From assembly GCF_030272615.1 (NCBI RefSeq), contig NC_081411.1, forward strand, positions 45,337,517-45,401,516: DNA of 64,000 nt, written 5' to 3'. The DNA is from Cryptomeria japonica (lineage: Eukaryota > Streptophyta > Pinopsida > Cupressales > Cupressaceae). Positions 57,950 through 64,000 of the stretch are shown in pieces (within the stretch, counting starts at the first letter, position 1; each line of letters starts with the position of its first letter). The position numbers and the translations under genes are program-made. The notes beneath the pieces were generated by a model that was given only the letters and a program-made list of their open reading frames with translations, had not been told where the DNA came from and made no database searches.

Positions 57950-60900
57950 AGTTTGATGGGATAGGCTAGGCCATTTCCTTCATACAATCCACTTTATTTC
58001 TCAACATGGTATCTATCCAGATAGCAATATGGTTTTGGAGCTCACTCACTCTCCTCAAAATTTTCTCCTTATCAACTTGAAAACCAGAGATCTGATCATT
58101 CAAAGCTATACTATCCTTCAATGCTCTTGGTTAGAGTAATATTAGGATCAAATGATTTTGAAATACTTGTCACCTTGTCCTGACAGTCATTTATTGGCTT
58201 ATCAATATCAATAATGAATATGGGTAAAATGAGACATGATTTGTATAGTTTACAGGCTTCTGACAATATGTCAGAAATGGTCTATAGTCTCTTATTCAAT
58301 GTCACCCTGTCATCCTCAATCATCTTAAAAAATGTCTTCTTCTGAACTTCCTTAAATCTATGCAAAACATTTTTAGTAACCATCTTTTACAAAGAATCAA
58401 AATTGTTATTTACATTGTTAGTCAATTGAACCAATTTACTGGAGGGGCTATCATTAGAGTCTAGTTGTACATTTGTAGCCACCTTCTGCAAAACATGAAT
58501 GGACATTAAAATTAACTTTTTCTCTTCAATCTCTGACTTCACTAGGTCTTGGCTAGCCCGAACTTGGACTGCAGCAACAAGCATAAGCTTCTCCGTAGGA
58601 GATAACTTTCCAAGATCAACTAATCCACCAAGATTTATCTATAGTGAATTCCTTGATACCGGAGGAGTGGCAATTTCTGGATCGGTTATGTCATTCCTTT
58701 TGTCTACCTTATTTGACTCAGCATCCTTGTACTCACCCTTATCACCAATATTAGTCTATATAGGAGATGTAGTGTTGTCAGTCACCGGGCGATTGTCATC
58801 TCTCTCAACATCAACTATGGTGTTACCTTCGTCTTTCAATTGATTCTCAAGCTAAGCTTCAACCTTCTGATTTCTAGAATCACCTATCTTGTCTTCCAAC
58901 TGAGATGATTTAAAAGCATCCTTGTACAAAGGGTCATTCTAAATGATCTTCTTCCAAATTTCCTCTGTCTCTTTTCTCACCTCCTCAACATTACCAATTA
59001 TCAACCTGTTTATTCTTTTTTGAGTTGGAATTCCTTTTTATTTTCTTCTTCAATCAATCGGTTAACTTCATCATGGGTTATACATGTACAAATATTTACA
59101 AGTTCTCTTTCCTTCATCTCTATCCATTTTATTTGCATTCATCCTTCTAGCATCAATAATAATGTACAGGTCCTTTGGAATGGACTTCCTAACTCAATCA
59201 ATGTCTTACTAAAATTATATAAATACAATACTATAGCTTCCTCTACTTTTCTTTGGTCACCATCATCAAAATTGTCAAAATTTGCTTGAAGATTCTTCAA
59301 GTTACCATCCACTAGTATCTCATCAATCAAATGGTCTGCTGATAGTGGAGGAATTATTGTATACTTACCTTCTATATTCCCTGACTCAAGATATTTATCC
59401 AATTGACTCTTCACCGGATTACTTCTTTGGGGTCTCCCGGAGGGAGCAAGATCTAATTTATTCCTTTTGCTTGGCTGCGCTCCACATGATTGAGGCTTCC
59501 TCACCAATCTAACAAACTCACCCTTTTTCTTTGTTCTATTTGCCTCTTCCTCAGATTTTGTCTTTGACGACATCAAAGAAACTACAACATAAGTCCTTTT
59601 GGGTTTTTCTTTTTGTTTTAGTACACCTTTTCCAGATGGGGTAGGCTTTGGAGGTTGTTCCACTAGAGCAGAAGTGGACTTAGTTACCTCCTTCTATGCA
59701 TGTTTCTCTCTAGCCTTCTTCACCTCCTCTTTGGTGAATCCCATATGAGCAGCTACTTCTTCTACCAGTTTGGTCACCTTTCTCTTCCGGGCATGGGCAA
59801 TAAACTGTTGGTGCAAACTAAGATCTTTTTCCTTAAAGATCCCAAATCTCACTTCCTTTGGATCTACTGGTTGACTTAGAATATGTTGTGCATAAGCTTC
59901 AAGTCCAATAGAGTTAACTTCATACCCCATGGGCATGATCGAAATAATTTGAGGCTCCACTATTTCCATCAGGCATTGATCCTTGTCGACCATGAACTAG
60001 ATGGTTTGCTCATACTTCTCTACCACCTCCTTAGGATTCCTTTCCCTATTTTTCATTGAGACTTGGAAGCTTCTGAAGTATCCCCAGAGGGCATATATCC
60101 TCATAGTAGCATCACCAATCGCCCATAGACCTTCCTTAATCTACATGGCCATTGGTCAATCATAGGCCCATTGGACCTTGCCATTGATACGAGGTATCTC
60201 TTGGAAAAATTATAGTGCCAAACAAATAAGGAGTGTTCCATATTTAAATGTATTCTTTTTGTCACACTTAATTTTCTTCAAATTGCTCAATAACTCATTC
60301 AAAAGTGTTGTACGCAGATCATACCTCTTATCCTCTTTAAGCATCTCATATACAAAGTATATTACAGTATCGGAGATGGAGTTGTACTAGGTAGACTGGT
60401 AGATCTTATATCCGACCACCATAGATGTGAACTTTACATCATTCTCTAGAATATCTTTTATTGTCGTGGCTCTGCTATCAAATTTAGATCCAGTTGCAGA
60501 AATGACGGTCTCTTTTCATACCTTCCTCAGGCTGGGCACCACACAAGTTTCTACCAAACCAGTTATAGCATGGATCGATTGCTTAGTGATTTTGTGTGAC
60601 CTATCTATGCATATGAATATGTCATGCACGTGGCTCAGGACGTAGTGGATCCATTCAGCCTCATCAAATAGTGGGAAATGAACGAACTACGAGAAACACT
60701 TGTCATGCAACACCTTATATTCAGGTTTTAGATTTCCCAAACCATCGACCAAAGGCTTTTTATAAAGGTCCAATATGTTATCATTCCCGAGCTCCTCAAG
60801 GTCATAGTGAATGTAAGCTCTAATGTCCTCATTATGCAACACACCGTAAGGAACGTATGAAAATGCACCTGTCGGATCATCCTCGACCGATTTGAATGGA

Positions 60901-60977
60901 TGTTTCTTGAAAATTGGATGAGCCCTATCCTTGATCTCAACCACCAAAGGTGTCACAATACTAGAAAACGAATTCAT
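57950..60977 (-). pseudogene. E3 unknown ORF replacing pol, decayed
   Basis: ATG 60977 (MNSFSSIVTPLVVEIKDRAH). The frame holds through about 59010 with about ten stops, then shifts; the last part (58584-58387 and on) is in another frame. Order: SVEDDPTGAFSYVPYGVLHN; FPLFDEAEWIHYVLSHVHDI; ITKQSIHAITGL; YDLRTTLLNELLSNLKKIK; ALWGYFRSFQVSMKN; VRFGIFKEKDLSLHQQF; KVTKLVEEVAAHMGFTKEEV; a basic Pro/Lys/Ser-rich tract (59520-59650); ADHLIDEILVDGNLKNLQANF; an acidic linker; SPTEKLMLVAAVQVRASQDL. About 1000 codons in all. I recognise no catalytic domain. The E6 remnant is related. It could be a captured host gene or a transposon-specific structural protein; purpose unknown. Confidence 0.55.
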
Positions 60978-61499
60978 TTTTAATTATAGGGTTTGCAAAC
61001 ATTGAAAAAATTGAACAGATAAGTACCTCGCTTCACAACTGGGCGTTAGAAATCACTTAGAAGTCATTGAAATCATTGTTAATATTGCCAAGTTGCTTGC
61101 TCTCACTCTTCTCTTACTTGCTTGATCACATTGTACTAAATGAAGACTTCAAAAGCACTTTTATCCTTTGAAAACCTAATTTTCCACTGTAATAAATGCA
61201 ACAACCGGTTATCATAATCTTCATGAAATTTCATACTGGAGCACAAGATCCTTCATAAATTTTTGGATATCATCTCCACATGTTATTTATACCTTCTACA
61301 ACCTTCTAGAATGAATTGCAAACCACTGGACAGGGAGTTCTTAGAATTTACATGAAAAGATACCCGTAAGGCATAAAGCCCTAGTTACCAGCTGAAGATC
61401 TTGCACCAGACTCAGGTAAAGATCCATTGTCAATTCTGGATTCATCCTTTCCCACCCTCATCTTCTCGTGCTTCTCTCTGATCTCTTCTACTTTAACTT

Positions 61500-62578
61500 T
61501 TCCCTTCTCATCTTATTTGTTCTTATCTATTGAAGCATTGTTCTTGCTTCTACAGTACTTGGTAATGTGACTGGTTTTGTTGCATGCTCGAAAAATAACA
61601 TTATTCTTCATAGATCTAAAGTTCATCTAATTTTCTCTCATCCTTCACTGTTTAGAAATATGTCCAAATATTCCACAAGCATAGCATCTTTTGTTCTGAA
61701 ATTTATTCATCATAGCTCTACACACATTTAACTCATGTCCAAAATTATTGCATATGGGACACTGACCGGTAAAGGTAGAAACATTATTCATGTTGTTCAT
61801 CATTCTATTATTCATCCTCCTTCTGCACTGACTCGCCATATGACCAAATTTGTTGCAAGTGAAACCTCTACCATTAAATTTATGCGCATTAGGTTGTCTT
61901 ACAAGTGAATTCTTTCTCTTCTTCTGATGAGGTTTAGCATTGCCTTATCTAGATTTGAAGGATTCACCTTTCTCATATACTAGACCTCACATATCCTTCC
62001 CATGCCTCTGACTTTCCAACATCTCAGCAAGTCTTGTTGAACTAGCTTTGAATTTGTCTTTGTATTCATTGGTAGTAGCAAGTTCATCCTTCAAGGTAGC
62101 AACATGTCTTTCAAGCTCTTGACCATTGTTCCTTGATTGCATCAACTCAAGCTTCAACTAATCATTTCCATAGGTAAGTCTGAAGCATTCATCACCTCTT
62201 TCCTTCAGTGACCGTGTCAGATTTTCTTCATTCTTCTTCTGGTCCTCAATCTCCTTAGGGAGTTTCATCACAATGGATTGCATCTCATTCTTGAAAGCAG
62301 CATTCTCTCTCAAGCTTGTTAGCCTCATCAACTTTGTCCTAGTATTCCATGATACGATCTTCTTTGTCCATCAATTTCTTCCTCTTTTCTCAATAGACAC
62401 CTGCTTGATCCTTCAGCTCACTAATGAATTCATTAGCAGCATTCAGCTTCTTCTTCAAGGTACAGACCTCACTTCTGGCTACATCAAGATCCTCAAGTGC
62501 CACATTGAGTTGTCTTTGAAAACTGAAATCCATTGAATCAATCTCCCAGATCTTCCTCAAGTGGTTAAGCTTCCTCAA
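61500..62578 (-). pseudogene. gag: E3 gag remnant: coiled coil and four zinc knuckles
   Basis: Starts almost at the primer site with MDFSFQRQLNVALEDLDVAR...LKKKLNAANEFISELKD, a coiled coil matching the middle of E4 gag; the normal N-terminal capsid is absent. After more Lys/Glu-rich helix come knuckles TCNKFGHMASQC (first Cys lost), CPICNNFGHELNVC (intact), CYACGIFGHISKQ (near-intact) and ACNKTSHITKYC (damaged), 61560-61860. Retaining RNA-binding knuckles while losing capsid suggests selection for being packaged. Confidence 0.65.
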
Positions 62579-62587
62579 AGGAACTAG

Positions 62588-62599
62588 GCTCTAATACCA
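62588..62599 (-). promoter_or_regulatory. E3 primer-binding site
   Basis: Minus strand TGGTATTAGAGCC-type site, one change from the initiator-Met consensus, two bases from the LTR. Confidence 0.75.
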
Positions 62600-62601
62600 A
62601 T

Positions 62602-63592
62602 TGTTATAATTAGAGATCAAAGAGAGGGGGGGTGACTCAGTGATCTATCAAAAGTTAAAACTACAAACTTATTCTTTATCCACCAGTTAACAATGTATAA
62701 CTCACTAGAACTTAAACATGCAGCAATAAAAGCACAAATCCACAACACTGAAATTTTTATGTGGAAACCTAGAAAGGGAAAAACTATGGTGGGACTGGAA
62801 CCCACAATATTCATATACTATGGAGAGGAGTAAATAGATATTACATTGATAGGGAATGCACTTGCATTCAGACTCACTGCCTAGAGCTCACTGCTAAAAT
62901 GAAGTTGCTGAGAGGGCTACAACCCTTAAGGAAGTCTCGGTGACTTACAATCTGATTACAATAAGAAAGTACAATAAAATGAATTCTTAAGTAGCATCCG
63001 ACTATGCAAAAATCAGTTTCGGTTAAGCTCTGAATCACTGTCTATCATTGCTTTGTCGAATACCCTATTTCTGTCTTAGTCAGCTACTGGTTGGTTTGAA
63101 AGAAAATGCGCATGTGAAACTGCACTCAATCCCACCAAAAAAGATCACCACTTCTCTAACATCACGAAAATCAATCTCCCAATCGATCTTATATATCCGA
63201 TCATAACACAAATACAATCTCCTTCATGTTGGCTTCAAGAGATGTAACATGTAGCTCAAAGTCATCATCAATCTTGAATACCACATAGCACTAGACCAAA
63301 AATTTGTAACCACATGCTTCCTAAAGGTCTTCCCAAACACCAAGATCACAAAAACAATCACCAAAAACATAGCAATCATTGGAAATCATTCCAAACCAAC
63401 ATGTTACCGAAATACCCTCTTCTACCATGTTCTACCAATTAATTGTCTACCAGTTAACACCAACTTCCGAATAAGATGAATCATGATCACCAGATCGAAT
63501 CACCACGAAGAGTTGCATCAACAACAACCCTAAACCAATATCCAGCTACCGAAAGCTACCAGAAATCACCGAATGAGTGTCAATTGCCAACA
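62602..63592 (-). repeat. E3 5' LTR (right)
   Basis: 991 bp, TGTTATAATTAGAG...TTGCCAACA. Pairs with 56594-57575 along its length. The small frames inside it are not genes. Confidence 0.85.
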
Positions 63593-63597
63593 AACAT

Positions 63598-63821
63598 GTC
63601 TTTGTTATCAAAACAAAATCACATTACCTTTTGCTTTTATTATTTAAAAAATGTGATCAAGTTGTAAAACATAAAACATGATCATGTTCTTGATTCAATT
63701 TTATGCTCATAGTGTTTTCGAAATTATGATTATTGTAGTTGTAGTTGAATAAGAAATGGAATTTGTTATGAAATTATCAATAAAAAAAATTATGTCTTCA
63801 AATCTCCATGAGATCTTATTC
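63598..63821. other. Short AT-rich interval
   Basis: Between the E3 target copy and the start of R copy 3. Contains repeated CATGATCATG-like words; no gene. Confidence 0.4.
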
Positions 63822-64000
63822 ATCATTGGCATGGGAGATACTTCTTCACTGGGGGGATTCCTATCATTATTTTATCTCTCTTATGGGGGGATATTAATTA
63901 TACTGAATATATCCTTTGGAATAGCAATTAAATTGGACCCAAAATGTTTGCCTCTAGCTAACATATCCTATTCATTTTATACTTTTGATAATAAATGAAT
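63822..64000. repeat. Large repeat R, copy 3 (cut by window end)
   Basis: From TCATCATTGGCATGG onward it matches 53825-54003 closely and 40430-40606 less closely, including the hydrophobic ORF end (GGFLSLFYLSYGGILIIL). It starts inside R, so this copy is truncated on its left. Confidence 0.7.

Larger units (their letters stand above)
56594..63592 (-). mobile_element. E3: non-autonomous LTR element with gag remnant and unknown ORF, 6999 bp
   Basis: LTRs 56594-57575 and 62602-63592, TSD AACAT (56589-56593, 63593-63597), initiator-Met-type primer site and a polypurine tract identical to E4. Internally on the minus strand: coiled coil and zinc-knuckle gag, then about 3 kb of an unrecognised ORF. 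No protease, RT, RNase H or integrase can be read in any frame. LTRs differ by roughly 15%, so it is old. Likely mobilised by an E4-like Copia element. Confidence 0.85.

Overview
The window is repeat-dense, AT-rich plant nuclear DNA. It is built almost entirely of LTR retrotransposons inserted into one another. Ty3/Gypsy elements of the Tat type, a chromovirus, Ty1/Copia elements, a tRNA-derived SINE and long decayed spacers indicate a seed plant with a large genome. A conifer or other gymnosperm is my best guess, but no gene in the window proves it. Only one small reading frame (36.5-36.8 kb) looks like a possible host gene.

Layout. 1-2690: left-truncated Gypsy element E7 (minus; leader, primer site, 5' LTR). 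2691-27400: E6, an old minus-strand element with a gag remnant and an unknown ORF instead of pol. E6 is interrupted by E7, by a Copia-type LTR (5279-6768) and, inside its own 5' LTR, by E1. 9061-27139: E1, an 18.1-kb plus-strand Tat-type Gypsy element with 1487-bp LTRs, target duplication CATTG and decayed gag-PR-Gpatch-RT-RNH-aRNH-IN. E1 also carries an antisense plant-mobile-domain (PMD) gene with its own predicted TATA box and intron. 27401-29322: remains of a Copia pol (E8), the target into which E6 jumped. 29328-35780: E2, a minus-strand chromovirus (TSD TCGCT) with two tRNA-like modules in its LTR. 35786-37.6 kb: the only non-transposon-looking stretch, with a small secreted proline-rich protein. 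37.6-38.94 kb: an LTR-like block (E5) split by a SINE with a 12-bp TSD. 38992-56490: a 4.2-kb repeat in two copies (a third starts at about 63.8 kb); copy 1 is split by the Copia element E4 (43003-51794, TSD ATTTG). 56594-63592: E3 (TSD AACAT), a minus-strand non-autonomous element with zinc-knuckle gag, no pol, and an unknown ORF of the same kind as in E6.

Most striking signals: (a) in E1 an 8-bp word close to TAGCGCAT recurs at exact 21-bp steps in two blocks ahead of gag, and again in inverted orientation ahead of the antisense PMD gene, so both transcription units carry the same array in their leaders; (b) the antisense PMD unit has TATA box, ATG exon, GTAAGT donor, T-rich acceptor and matching phase; (c) E3 and E6 together define a class of element with gag zinc knuckles plus an unrecognised ORF. 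Every retroelement reading frame here is broken; none appears able to move on its own. Differences between LTRs were counted by eye and are approximate.
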